Assembly: GCF_001428625.1 (NCBI RefSeq)
Contig: NZ_LMIE01000012.1
Location: 11,182 to 75,181, forward strand
DNA length: 64,000 nt
Origin: Hydrogenophaga sp. Root209
GTDB taxonomy: Bacteria > Pseudomonadota > Gammaproteobacteria > Burkholderiales > Burkholderiaceae_C
Direction: 5' to 3'
Under the pieces are notes generated by a model that made no database searches, was not told the DNA's origin, and saw only the letters and a list, made by a program, of their open reading frames with translations. Below, in pieces: positions 54,401 through 62,382 of the stretch. The translations under genes were made by a program, and so were the position numbers. Every line of letters starts with the position of its first letter. Position 1 is the first letter of the stretch.

Positions 54401-54477
54401 GCCTCGACCACTTCCTGCCCAAGCCCTACACCGCCGAAGTCATGCTCCGGCTGATCGACACGGTGCTCAAAGGCTAG
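51439..54477 (+). CDS. Hybrid sensor histidine kinase with multiple PAS domains
   Basis: A 1012-residue sensor without membrane segments. From the N terminus: a PAS (about 20-130), a second PAS (140-250), a third PAS resembling LOV (255-385; [16 protein letters not shown]), a fourth (395-500) and a fifth PAS (515-635). Then come HisKA with the phosphorylated His654 (GGIAHDLNN), HATPase ([16 protein letters not shown]) and a C-terminal receiver with Asp945 ([10 protein letters not shown]). The LOV-like domain has Thr-Pro where flavin-binding LOV domains have the reactive Cys, so blue-light sensing is unlikely. Start uncertain between 51412 and 51448. Confidence 0.92.
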   Translation: MASMQTAQLSSNAEEQLHRNQLLLKMAGRAARLGGWTFAVESQTLVWSDEICEIHDRPAGYQPALDEGIGYYLPEYRDAITRTVERCLSEGAPFDFEAELTTATQRRIWVRAVGEAMRDTGGQIIGFQGALQDITGLRLHELERHALATKLSATLQNMSDAFFTLDRDWHITFVNEEMTRTVNRRREDLLHKRLWDVFPGMENSLFHKSFQRAVETGKVATEVGFYEPLGKWFELRSHPTEDGVAVYFQDVTQKRRDDEQLRLLQACVERMNDIIVVTDAEAVGGLWPRVLYVNQAFERHTGYRPHEIIGKTPRILQGPRTQRDVLDRIRASLKRWEPVREEILNYTKSGEEIWLELDIVPIADAAGRYTHWISIERNITERKRAAEALRQKDNLLKVGGRVGKIGGWTAVPSVNAVEWSDEIYLMLDWPRASPPTLGEFLSVFSSESRASFKAALDACVARGTSFDREFQITTCAGELKWVRVAAEPALAEGGRVNSVHGALQDTTSMKQVEERLREQAALLDKAQDAIWVLNLDGTVAFWNRSAERIYGWTAEEARRRSARELLFNNPNVYDRCQQTVMEEGEWVGEIEHKTQDGRHLLLVSRWTLVRDEAGQPRSVLAINTDVTHQKLLEQQFLRAQRMESIGTLAGGIAHDLNNVLAPIMMSIELLKDSLPNPDDQAVLKTIEVSARRGADMIRQVLSFARGVEGKRHEVRIRDVLRDLDQILRETISKNISIVSTVAPDLWQVQADPTQLQQVLMNLCVNARDSMPNGGRIAISAENMTVDAHYAAMNIESRVGAYVKIEVEDNGAGIPPDIQDRVFDPFFTTKPVGEGTGLGLATTLAIVKSHGGFVRLYSEVDKGTRFRIYLPANPDATSTQIGDAKPAVPRGNGELIMVVDDEAAIRQVTRQTLEAYGYRVIVASNGAEAVALYAQDIQGIDLVLTDMMMPVMDGPATIQALRQINPLVKLIGASGISQNGKVARASGLGLDHFLPKPYTAEVMLRLIDTVLKG

Positions 54478-54483
54478 GCCTGT

Positions 54484-55485
54484 TCAGGCCGGCGCCCAGA
54501 ACACGCTGAACCAGCCTTGGGCGTCGCTCCAATGGCGCGCCCGACCGAAGCCGGCGTCCTGCAACAAAGCCTCGAAGGCCTCGGGCTGCCACTTGTACGA
54601 ACTCTCGGTGTGCAGACGCTCACCCTGCGCAAACATCCGCTCCCCGTCGGGCCAGCGCACAGTCTGCTGCGCAGTGGCTTCCAGGTGCATTTCAATGCGC
54701 GAAAGCCTGGCGTTGAACAAGCCCACGTGTCGCCAGGCGGTCGGCGCGAAATCGGCGCCGAGCACGCGGTTCACGTTGAGCAGGAGGTTGCGGTTGAAAG
54801 CAGCGGTGACACCCAGCGCGTCGTCGTAAGCGGGCTCCAGCACAGCCTGGGGTTTGACGCGGTCCACGCCGATCAGCAGGCCCCCGCCTTGGCCACCCGA
54901 GCGGCACACCGCATGCGCCTGCTTGAGCAAGGCGAGCGCCTCTTTCGGGTTGAAATTGCCGATGCTCGAGCCCGGGTAGAACACCACGCGAGGCGCCTGC
55001 GCCGCAGGCCCGTCGGCCAGCCAGTCGGCCACGTCGGCGCCGAGCGCGAAGCGGCTTGAGAAATCCATGCCCAGGCCGAGCATGGCCAGCGCTGGATGTT
55101 GCTTCTGCAGTTGCTGCAAGGTGTCGCGCAGGTAGTCCACCGAAATGTCGATGGCCACATAGGCAGCCGGACGCAGCACCGGAAACAAGCGCGCGGCCTT
55201 GGCGCAGCTGCCGGCGCCCAGGTCGAGCAGGATCGAGCCACCGGGCACCACGCGCGCCATGTCGGCGCCGTGCTGCTGAAAGATCGCCGCTTCGGTGCGC
55301 GTGGGGTAGTACTCGGGCAGCTCGGTGATGGCATCGAACAGGCGCGAGCCCAGCGCGTCGTACAGGAACTTCGGCGCAATGTTCGCTGGCGTCTCCAGCA
55401 GGCCGGCCACGAGCTCGGCACGCATCGCTGCGCGGTCCTCGTGGTGGAGCTGGATGAAGGGTGGGGTCTGGGTCTGAAGGGGCAT
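54484..55485 (-). CDS. egtD: L-histidine N-alpha-methyltransferase EgtD
   Basis: Trimethylates histidine to hercynine, the precursor of both ergothioneine and selenoneine. The 333-residue protein shows FDAITELPEYYPTRTEAAIF, the SAM loop LLDLGAGSCAKA, FYPGSSIGNFNP and the end motif SYKWQPEAFEALL. It converges with the histidine kinase gene, 6 bp apart, and is divergent from phnD with a 157-bp gap. The partner egtB is 3.6 kb away on the same strand, beyond the phn genes. Confidence 0.95.
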   Translation of the reverse strand: MPLQTQTPPFIQLHHEDRAAMRAELVAGLLETPANIAPKFLYDALGSRLFDAITELPEYYPTRTEAAIFQQHGADMARVVPGGSILLDLGAGSCAKAARLFPVLRPAAYVAIDISVDYLRDTLQQLQKQHPALAMLGLGMDFSSRFALGADVADWLADGPAAQAPRVVFYPGSSIGNFNPKEALALLKQAHAVCRSGGQGGGLLIGVDRVKPQAVLEPAYDDALGVTAAFNRNLLLNVNRVLGADFAPTAWRHVGLFNARLSRIEMHLEATAQQTVRWPDGERMFAQGERLHTESSYKWQPEAFEALLQDAGFGRARHWSDAQGWFSVFWAPA

Positions 55486-55642
55486 GGAGACTTTCGAGAT
55501 CGGTCTTTATAGCGGAGGTGTGTTTCAAAGTCTGCGCGGCGACCCGGTTTCTTACAGGGTCTTGCAAAACTGACGGCCACTGCCAGGTTGAAGCAGGTCA
55601 GGTCTAATACGCCCTCCCCAATCCCTCTTCATCGGATTCATC

Positions 55643-56503
55643 ATGTTCACAAACACCTCTCGCACCCTGCGCGCACTCTTCACCTGCGCCGTGCTGTCCC
55701 TCACCGCCGCCGCGCACGCGCAAGCCGTGTTTCGCGTCACCGCGATCCCCGACGAATCACCCACCGAACTGGCCCGCAAGGCCGCTCCGCTGGTGAAACA
55801 CCTCGAAACCACGCTCGGCATGAAGGTGGAGTTCACGCCTGTGTCCGACTACGCGGCGGCCGTGGAAGCGCTGGTCAACAAGAAGGTTGACCTGGCCTGG
55901 TTCGGCGGCTTCACATTCGTGCAAGCCAATGCACGCTCAGGCGGCAAGATCATTCCGCTGGTGCAACGCGAGGAGGACGAGCAGTTCAAGTCGGTGTTCA
56001 TCACCAGCGAACCCGGCATCAAGACGCTCGCGGACCTCAAGGGCAAGGATGTGAGTTTCGGCTCGCAGAGCAGCACCTCGGGCCACCTCATGCCACGCAG
56101 CTTCCTGCTGCAAGCCGGTGTGGACCCGGACAAGGATTTCAAGCGCGTGGCCTTCAGCGGGGCACACGACGCCACCATCGCGGCCGTGGCCTCGGGCAAG
56201 GTGCAGGCTGGCGCACTCAACATCTCGGTGTGGGAACGCTTCGTGGCGGACAAGAAGGTCGACACGACCAAGGTCCGCGTGTTCTACACGACCCCGCCGT
56301 ATTTCGACTACAACTGGTCGGTGCACGCCGACATGCCGGCGGCCACGCGCGAGAAGTTGACGCGGGCCTTCCTGTCGCTGAACAAGAACACACCCGAAGG
56401 CAAGGACATCCTGGATCTGCAGCGCGCCACCCGCTTCGTGCCCACCAAGCCCGAGAACTACAAAGGCATCGAGGCTGCAGCACGCAGCGCCAGCCTGCTC
56501 TGA
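55643..56503 (+). CDS. phnD: Phosphate/phosphite/phosphonate ABC transporter substrate-binding protein (PhnD/PtxB type)
   Basis: A 286-residue periplasmic protein; signal peptide ends AAAHAQ (about 28). The PhnD fold shows IPDESPTELARKAAPLVKHL, VDLAWFGGFTFVQA, SFGSQSSTSGHLMPRSF and GALNISVWERF. No strong ribosome-binding site is seen. Although annotated for phosphonates, position between egtD and egtB leaves open another organic ligand. First gene of a four-gene importer. Confidence 0.9.
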   Translation: MFTNTSRTLRALFTCAVLSLTAAAHAQAVFRVTAIPDESPTELARKAAPLVKHLETTLGMKVEFTPVSDYAAAVEALVNKKVDLAWFGGFTFVQANARSGGKIIPLVQREEDEQFKSVFITSEPGIKTLADLKGKDVSFGSQSSTSGHLMPRSFLLQAGVDPDKDFKRVAFSGAHDATIAAVASGKVQAGALNISVWERFVADKKVDTTKVRVFYTTPPYFDYNWSVHADMPAATREKLTRAFLSLNKNTPEGKDILDLQRATRFVPTKPENYKGIEAAARSASLL

Positions 56504-56519
56504 TCGCAAGGCCGCCCGG

Positions 56520-57356
56520 TTGAACATCGAACTGCAAGGCGTCTCGGCACGCCACCCTGCGGCGCGTGCGGGCCACGCGCCCGCGCTGCGCTCGCTCGAT
56601 GTGCGGATCGCCTCGGGCGAGCAGGTGGCCGTGATCGGACCTTCGGGCGCGGGCAAGACCACGCTGCTGCAGGTCATGGCCTGTGCACTGCCGCCCGCGA
56701 CTGGCCACTTGCGGCTGGACGGCCGCGACCCCTGGGCGCTGCCGCGCGCCGCGCTGCAGCGCCAGCGCGGCCAGTTGTTTCTGGCGCCGCAGGTGCCGCC
56801 GTTGCCGCCGCGTCAGCGGGTGGTCACGGCGGTGTTGGCGGCCCGCCTGCCTTCCATGGGTCTGCTGGCCAGCCTGCGCTCGCTTTTCTACCCCGACGAC
56901 ATTCCGGCCGCGTTCGACGCGCTGGACCACTTTGATCTGGCCGACAAGCTCTTCGAGCGTGTCGACCGGCTCTCGGGCGGCGAACGCCAGCGCGTGGGTC
57001 TGGCGCGGGCGCTGCTCGCACCGGCCAAGGTGTGGCTGATCGACGAACCGCTGTCGGCGCTCGACCCCACCCGTTCAAAACAGGCCGTGGCCACGCTGCT
57101 GGACGGTGCCCGCGAGCGCGGCGCGACGCTGGTGGCCACGCTGCACCAGGTGGATGTGGCGCTGGCCCATTTCCCGCGCATCGTCGGCCTGCGCGACGGC
57201 CAGCTGGCCTTTGATCTGCCGGCCGCCGAGGTCACCCAGGAACGGCTGGCGCGCCTGTACGACCAGTTCGAACATGAACTGCGCGGCGAGGTGCCGGCGG
57301 TGGTGGTGAACACCCCACCGCCCGCGCCGCAGCCCGCAGTGATGCACTGCCGTTGA
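56520..57356 (+). CDS. phnC: Phosphonate-type ABC transporter ATP-binding protein
   Basis: A 278-residue ATPase. Walker A GPSGAGKTT near residue 40, Q loop at FLAPQVPPLP (one Gln only), signature LSGGERQRVGLARAL, Walker B VWLIDEPLSALD, switch His in ATLHQVDVAL. The start appears to be TTG 56520, with no better candidate at the family-expected position. The C-terminal tail is Pro-rich (PPPAPQPAV). It follows phnD by 16 bp. Confidence 0.9.
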   Translation: MNIELQGVSARHPAARAGHAPALRSLDVRIASGEQVAVIGPSGAGKTTLLQVMACALPPATGHLRLDGRDPWALPRAALQRQRGQLFLAPQVPPLPPRQRVVTAVLAARLPSMGLLASLRSLFYPDDIPAAFDALDHFDLADKLFERVDRLSGGERQRVGLARALLAPAKVWLIDEPLSALDPTRSKQAVATLLDGARERGATLVATLHQVDVALAHFPRIVGLRDGQLAFDLPAAEVTQERLARLYDQFEHELRGEVPAVVVNTPPPAPQPAVMHCR

Positions 57357-57358
57357 GC

Positions 57359-58201
57359 ATGAGCGCAGCGGCGACTTCTTTGCGCAGCGCCCCCACGCGC
57401 GACCCAGCTTGGTTGTCCCGCGTGTTCTGGCTCTGCCTGGGCGCCGTGCTGCTGTGGCCGCTCATGGTGGCCACCGAGTTCAAGCCCTGGATCGTTCTGG
57501 AGCCCGAGAACCTCAAGATCAGCCGCCAGTTCATCGCCACCTTCTGGCCATTGGTGGTCAACGCGGAGTTCTTGAGCATGATCGCCCGCGAAACCTGGCG
57601 CACCGTGGCCATGGCCACCGCCGGCGTCACGCTCGCGCTCGCGGTGGCGATCCCGCTGGCCTTGATGTCGGTGCGCCTGCTCTCGGTCTCGGCGCTGTCG
57701 GGCCGCATGGCGCGCGGGCCGTTCTGGTTCCGGCAGTCGGTGCGCTGGTTGTTGATCCTGCTGCGCAGCGTGCCCGAGCTGGTGTGGGCGCTGGTGTTTG
57801 TGCGCGTGGTCGGCCTGGGGCCCACGGCCGGCGTGCTGGCCATCGCCCTCACCTACGGCGGCATGCTGGGCAAGGTGTACGGAGAGATTCTGGAGAGCGG
57901 TGAAACACACGCCACAGAGGCCCTGCTGCGCAACGGCAGCTCACGCCTGCAGGCGTTCTTTTACGGCCTGCTGCCGACCAACGCGGCCGAGCTCACCAGC
58001 TACACCGTGTACCGATGGGAATGCGCGATCCGCTCGTCGGTGGTGCTCGGTTTCGTGGGTGCCGGTGGCCTGGGCCAGCAACTCGACAACTCCATGAAGA
58101 TGTTCAACGGCGGTGAAGTCGCCACCATGTTGCTGGTGTTCGTGCTGCTGGTGGCGCTGGCGGACCGGGTGAGTTCGTGGTTACGAGAGGCGTTGGGATG
58201 A
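57359..58201 (+). CDS. phnE: Phosphonate-type ABC transporter permease 1
   Basis: A 280-residue permease with about six membrane segments. It carries the PhnE pattern LRSVPELVWALVFV, ALTYGGMLGKVYGEI and the EAA-type loop followed by VLGFVGAGGLGQQL. ATG 57359 was chosen over TTG 57353, which overlaps the phnC stop. Its stop overlaps the start of the second permease (ATGA). Confidence 0.9.
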   Translation: MSAAATSLRSAPTRDPAWLSRVFWLCLGAVLLWPLMVATEFKPWIVLEPENLKISRQFIATFWPLVVNAEFLSMIARETWRTVAMATAGVTLALAVAIPLALMSVRLLSVSALSGRMARGPFWFRQSVRWLLILLRSVPELVWALVFVRVVGLGPTAGVLAIALTYGGMLGKVYGEILESGETHATEALLRNGSSRLQAFFYGLLPTNAAELTSYTVYRWECAIRSSVVLGFVGAGGLGQQLDNSMKMFNGGEVATMLLVFVLLVALADRVSSWLREALG

Positions 58202-59103
58202 CCGACGAGCAGCGCCGGGCCGCCCCAAGCCGCGAGAGCCCCCCCGGGGGGCAGCGCAGTACACGCAGTGACAAGCGTGGGGGTCATCCTGCCGCCAACC
58301 CACCCTACAAATTGCCTCCGCGTTTGTTCGACGCGCGCTGCAAGGCCTGCTGGTTCACGGCCGGGCTGTTCGTGCTGGTGGTCGCCAGCTTCGCTTCGCT
58401 GGATCTGCAATGGGGTCAGTTCCTCTCGCTGGAGGCGGTGCGCAGCATGGGCCGCTTCGTGGCCGAATTTTTCCCGCCCGACCTCTCGCCGGTGTTCCTG
58501 AAGAAAGTCGCCATCGGCGCCTGGGAAACGCTGGCCATGTCGGCGCTGGGCACGGCGCTGGCCGCCGCAGCCGGCCTGGCGCTGGCCCTGCCCGCCAGCC
58601 GCCTGCACGAGGCCGACGCAGCCTGGGCCAGAGTCCCCACACGCTGGTTGCTCAACGCGTTGCGCAGCATCCCCGAGCTGGTGTGGGCCGCGCTGCTGCT
58701 CATCTCGGCCGGCCTGGGCCCGTTTGCCGGCACGCTGGCGCTGGCCTTTCACACCACCGGTGTGCTGGGCCGCCTGTTTGCCGAAGCGATCGAAAACGCA
58801 CCGCCCGGCCCCGGCGAGGCGCTGCGCGTGCAGGGCGTGGGCAATGGCCGCGTGTTCCTCTACGCGACGCTGCCGCAGGTGCTGCCCCAGCTCATGAGCT
58901 ACACGCTGTACCGCTGGGAAAACAACATCCGCGCTGCTGCGGTGCTTGGCGTGGTGGGCGCGGGCGGCCTGGGCCAGCTGCTGGCCTTTCACATGGGCCT
59001 GTTCCAGATGAACAAGACCGCGACCATCCTGGGCGCCATGCTGCTGATGGTGGCGGTGGTGGATGCGTCCAGCCATGGCGCGCGGCGGCTGCTCACGCGG
59101 TGA
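58198..59103 (+). CDS. phnE: Phosphonate-type ABC transporter permease 2, with repeat-encoded N terminus
   Basis: A 301-residue permease, homologous to the preceding gene (LRSIPELVWAALLLISAGLG, VLGVVGAGGLGQLLAF). The first 40 residues (MTDEQRRAAPSRESPPGGQR and on) are hydrophilic, rich in Arg, Pro and Gly, and unlike other PhnE proteins. Residues 6-29 are encoded by one copy of a palindromic intergenic repeat (58212-58284). A true start further in, after the repeat, cannot be excluded, but no in-frame ATG is present before the first membrane segment. Confidence 0.88.
   Translation: MTDEQRRAAPSRESPPGGQRSTRSDKRGGHPAANPPYKLPPRLFDARCKACWFTAGLFVLVVASFASLDLQWGQFLSLEAVRSMGRFVAEFFPPDLSPVFLKKVAIGAWETLAMSALGTALAAAAGLALALPASRLHEADAAWARVPTRWLLNALRSIPELVWAALLLISAGLGPFAGTLALAFHTTGVLGRLFAEAIENAPPGPGEALRVQGVGNGRVFLYATLPQVLPQLMSYTLYRWENNIRAAAVLGVVGAGGLGQLLAFHMGLFQMNKTATILGAMLLMVAVVDASSHGARRLLTR
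58212..58284. repeat. Comamonadaceae palindromic repeat, copy 1 (inside a coding region)
   Basis: Begins GCGCCGGGCCGCCCCAAGCC, has a GC-only hairpin core (GCCCCCC/GGGGGGC) and ends GCGTGGGGGTCA. It is the same 73-base element as at 59112-59184, exactly 900 bp away. It lies within the second permease gene and encodes its unusual N terminus. Confidence 0.8.
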
Positions 59104-59111
59104 GTGATCCG

Positions 59112-59184
59112 GCGCCGGGCCGCCCCAAGCCGGATCAGCCCCCTCGGGGGGCAGCGACCCGCGCAGCGGCTGAGCGTGGGGGCG
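59112..59184. repeat. Comamonadaceae palindromic repeat, copy 2 (overlaps egtB end)
   Basis: Begins GCGCCGGGCCGCCCCAAGCC like copy 1, has the palindromic core CCCCCTCGGGGGG and ends GCGTGGGGGCGA. It lies just after the permease stop. Its right-hand 50 bases encode the last 16 residues of EgtB on the minus strand. Confidence 0.8.
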
Positions 59185-60505
59185 ATGACTTGGCGAGCCT
59201 GAGCCCGCTGAACTGCCAGCGCGCATCGGTTGGAAAGAAATTGCGGTAGCTCGCGCGGATGTGCGAGGCCGGCGTGGCGCACGACCCGCCGCGCAGCACG
59301 GTCTGGTTGACCATGAACTTGCCGTTGTACTCACCCACCGCGCCCTCGGCGACCTGGTAGCCCGGATAGGCGCTGTAGCTGCTCGCGGTCCATTCCCACA
59401 CGTCGCCAAACATCTGCGTCAATCCGTCGCCCGCCGCGCGCGCAGGCATGGGGTGCAGGGCGCCGGCATCCCGCAGGTTGCCTTGCACCGGCAAGGTGGC
59501 CGCAGCGGCTTCCCACTCGGCTTCGGTGGGCAGGCGGGCACCGGCTTGGTCGGTGTGCGTGGCCGCGCTCCAGCGGGCAAAGGCGTCGGCCTCGAAGTAG
59601 CTCACGTGCACCACCGGCGTGTGCGGGTCCAACGGCATCTCGCCGTGCAGGGTGAACACGGTGGGCAAGGCGTTGGCGTCTTCTGGCAGGGTCCAGTAGA
59701 GCGGCGCCTGCACGCCTTGCGCGCGCACCCAGTCCCACCCGGCTGACAGCCACCACAGAGGATCGGCATAACCACCATCGCGCACGAAATCCAGCCACTC
59801 GCCGTGCGTCACCAGGCGGTTCATCAGCGCATGCGGCTCCAGCCACTGCCGGTGGCGCGGTGTTTCGTTGTCGAAGGCAAAACCTTCGCCGCGGTGGCCG
59901 ATGTCGAGCAAGCCACTTTCGCAAGCGACCCAGCGCGCGGGCACGGGCGAGACCGACACCAGCGGCCAGGCACGCTGGTAGGCCGGGCGCAGCGGGTTGA
60001 TGGAGAGCAGGTGCTTGATGTCGGTGAGCAGCAACTCCTGGTGCTGCTGCTCGTGGTGCAGGCCCATCTCGATCAGGCGCAAGGCGGTGGCGTCGTCCGT
60101 GCGCTGGATCAGCCGCGCGATGCGTTCGTCCACCTGTTCGCGCCAACGCCACACCTCGGCCAGATCGGGCCGCGTGACCAGCCCGCGCTGGGGCCGCGAA
60201 AACTGTTCGCCCACGCCGTTGTAGTAGCTGTTGTAGAGCACGCGAAAGGCCGGATTGAAGGGCTTGAAGTCGGGTTCGAAGGGTTCGAGCACGAAGGTCT
60301 CGAAGAACCACGTCACGTGGGCGAGATGCCATTTCGCGGGGCTGGCGTCGGGCATCGACTGGGCCTGGCAGTCTTCCGGCGACAGCGGCGCCGTGAGCGC
60401 GCGCGACTGATCGCGCACCGCCTGGTACTGCCGTGCCAGCGCCGCACGATCCGCATCGGGGCGCACGCCCGCCGCTGCAACAGGCTGGGGTGAATGTTGT
60501 CGCAT
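59135..60505 (-). CDS. egtB: Ergothioneine synthase EgtB (sulfoxide synthase)
   Basis: A 456-residue non-heme iron enzyme that joins hercynine with a thiol donor under oxygen. Iron ligands: His63 (WHLAHVTWFF), His151 and His155 in HHEQQHQE, with Glu157. The FGE-like C-terminal domain has RLPTEAEWEAAA, FGDVWEWTASSY and VLRGGSCATP. The last 16 residues (SPPRSAAARVAAPRGG) are encoded by a palindromic repeat and are not part of the fold. No EgtC or EgtA gene is visible; a two-gene EgtB/EgtD pathway is common in proteobacteria. Confidence 0.93.
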   Translation of the reverse strand: MRQHSPQPVAAAGVRPDADRAALARQYQAVRDQSRALTAPLSPEDCQAQSMPDASPAKWHLAHVTWFFETFVLEPFEPDFKPFNPAFRVLYNSYYNGVGEQFSRPQRGLVTRPDLAEVWRWREQVDERIARLIQRTDDATALRLIEMGLHHEQQHQELLLTDIKHLLSINPLRPAYQRAWPLVSVSPVPARWVACESGLLDIGHRGEGFAFDNETPRHRQWLEPHALMNRLVTHGEWLDFVRDGGYADPLWWLSAGWDWVRAQGVQAPLYWTLPEDANALPTVFTLHGEMPLDPHTPVVHVSYFEADAFARWSAATHTDQAGARLPTEAEWEAAAATLPVQGNLRDAGALHPMPARAAGDGLTQMFGDVWEWTASSYSAYPGYQVAEGAVGEYNGKFMVNQTVLRGGSCATPASHIRASYRNFFPTDARWQFSGLRLAKSSPPRSAAARVAAPRGG

Positions 60506-60515
60506 GGGTGGCCTT

Positions 60516-61634
60516 TCAGCGCCCGGGCAGCAGGCGCAACAGCTGGCCGTTTCGGTCGTCGGTCAGCAGGTAGATGAAGCCGTCGGGTCCCTGGCGCACG
60601 TCGCGCACGCGCTGGTTGAGGTCGGGCAGCAGTTTCTCTTCGCGCACCACGCGCTCGCCTTCAATGACCAGACGCGAAAGGTAACGGAACTTGAGCGATC
60701 CCGCCAGCAGGCTGCCCTGCCAGGCCTTGCCGTAGCGCTCGCTTGTCACAAAGGCCAGCCCGGAGGGCGCGATCGACGGTGTCCACTGGTGCAAGGGCTG
60801 CTCCATACCGGGCTTGCGGGTGATGCCCTCGCCAATGGCACCGCCGCCGTAGTTCTCGCCAAAGGTGATGACGGGCCAGCCGTGGTTCTTGCCGGCCTGC
60901 GGGCGGTTGATCTCGTCACCGCCTTGCGGGCCATGCTCCGAGGTCCAGAGCCTGCCGTCGGGCGCCAGCGCGGCGCCTTGCAGGTTGCGGTGGCCGAAGC
61001 TCCAGATTTCGGGCAGGGCACCCGCGCGACCCACGAAGGGGTTGTCCGGGTGGGCGCCGCCGGTGGCGCGCACGCGCACCACCTTGCCGTGGTGGTTGTC
61101 CAGCGTCTGCGCGTCGTTCATGCGCGAGAAGCGGTCACCCAGGGTCAGAAACAGGCTGCCGTCAGTGGCCTGCACGATGCGGCAACCGAAGTGCGACCGG
61201 CTGCTCACCTTCGGCGCCTGGCTGAAGATCACCTTCACCTCCTCCAGGCGCGCCGCGTCGCTGGACAGTTTGGCCGAGGCCAGGGCGGTCGAGTTGCCAC
61301 CGCCGCTGGCCGCGGGCTCCGAATAACAGAAATAAACCGTGCGGTTGCTGGCGAATTCCCGGTCGGTGATCACGTCGAGCAGGCCACCCTGCCCGCCGGC
61401 GTCCACCGGGGGCAGACCCGCCAGTGGTGCGCCCAGGCGCCCGTCAGCCCCCACCACACGCATGCGCCCGGGCCGTTCGGTCACGAGCATGCGGCCATCT
61501 CCGATGAAGGCCACACCCCAGGGGTTCTGCAGACCACTGGCCACCACCTCGGTGGTGGCGGCTTGGGCAACAGCGGGCGGCAAACTGCCCAGGGACAACA
61601 CCGCCACCAGGGGCAGTGCAAACAAACGGGTCAT
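60516..61634 (-). CDS. PQQ-dependent sugar dehydrogenase (YliI/Asd-like)
   Basis: A 372-residue exported protein with signal peptide ending AVAQAA (about 25). It is a six-bladed propeller of the GSDH family: NPWGVAFIGDGRMLVTERPG, SRSHFGCRIV, GHRNLQGAALAP and TSEHGPQGGDEINR. In E. coli the homologue oxidises aldoses with PQQ. It is 10 bp after the egtB start region on the same strand. PQQ synthesis genes are not in the window. Confidence 0.92.
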   Translation of the reverse strand: MTRLFALPLVAVLSLGSLPPAVAQAATTEVVASGLQNPWGVAFIGDGRMLVTERPGRMRVVGADGRLGAPLAGLPPVDAGGQGGLLDVITDREFASNRTVYFCYSEPAASGGGNSTALASAKLSSDAARLEEVKVIFSQAPKVSSRSHFGCRIVQATDGSLFLTLGDRFSRMNDAQTLDNHHGKVVRVRATGGAHPDNPFVGRAGALPEIWSFGHRNLQGAALAPDGRLWTSEHGPQGGDEINRPQAGKNHGWPVITFGENYGGGAIGEGITRKPGMEQPLHQWTPSIAPSGLAFVTSERYGKAWQGSLLAGSLKFRYLSRLVIEGERVVREEKLLPDLNQRVRDVRQGPDGFIYLLTDDRNGQLLRLLPGR

Positions 61635-61720
61635 GGGGCTCTCCAGGGTGGGTGCGGCGGACTCAACGCCATTGGTGCGGCCGGACGCCCCAGGGTTCCC
61701 GGGGCAAGCGCGGTGCCTGC

Positions 61721-62286
61721 TCAGCCGAAGGGCCGCACGCCGATGAGCCAGGCGTGTGCCCAGACCACAAACAGCCCATAGATGGCCAGGCCGCCGACCA
61801 GCGCGATCGCATCATTCGCCTTGCTGCCCGGCAGCACCGGGCCGGGGCGCAGCAAACCGGCGGCGGCACGCTTCTTCACCGAGATGCGGTCAATCACGGC
61901 CCAGGCGAGGAAACCACCAAAGAGCAGCACGTCGGCCAGCGTGCCGTTGGCCAGGAGGTGGGCCAGCGCCCACAGCTTCACCGCCAGCAGCATGGGGTGT
62001 TTGGCGGCACGCTGGATGCGCCCGGGCAAATACGCTGCGAGCAGCAGCACGAACACCGGAAGCATCAACACGGCCGCCAGGTGGCGAAACCCGTTGGGCG
62101 AGGTGTAGAGCAACACCGGCGCTTCGCGCGCCGCGCCGTAGCCGATGACGATGAGCACGAAGCCGGCCAGCGAGACCAGCGAGTACAGGCCCTTCCACGG
62201 CCCTTCGCCCAGTTGTTTCACCAGCCGGTGTCGCCCGCCGAGTGCACACCGAGAAACAACACCAGACCCAGGATCAGCAACAGCAT
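61721..62286 (-). pseudogene. NnrU-family membrane protein, frameshifted near its N terminus
   Basis: Starting at ATG 62286, with a good ribosome-binding site (GGGGAG), the frame reads MLLLILGLVLFLGVHS, the normal NnrU start, then runs into TGA at 62218-62220. The rest of the family pattern (LGEGPWKGLYSLVSLAGFVL, NGFRHLAAVLMLPVF, HPMLLAVKLWALAHLLANG) continues in another frame to the stop at 61721. The total length fits a normal protein of about 188 residues, so one base appears missing (or two extra) near 62230-62240. Either a recent mutation or a sequencing error. Confidence 0.8.
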
Positions 62287-62382
62287 GAAGGCACTCCCCG
62301 CGCCGTCGGTGGTGGACCATCCGGCCATCCGTGCGCATGGCGGCACTGTAGCCCCGATGAGGCCCGCCCGCGCAGGGCGGGG

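Noticed and set aside
59135-60505. egtB as a second selenoneine synthase
   Set aside because: Its motifs (WHLAHVTWFFE, HHEQQHQE) are of the ergothioneine EgtB type, and it is not next to senB or senC.
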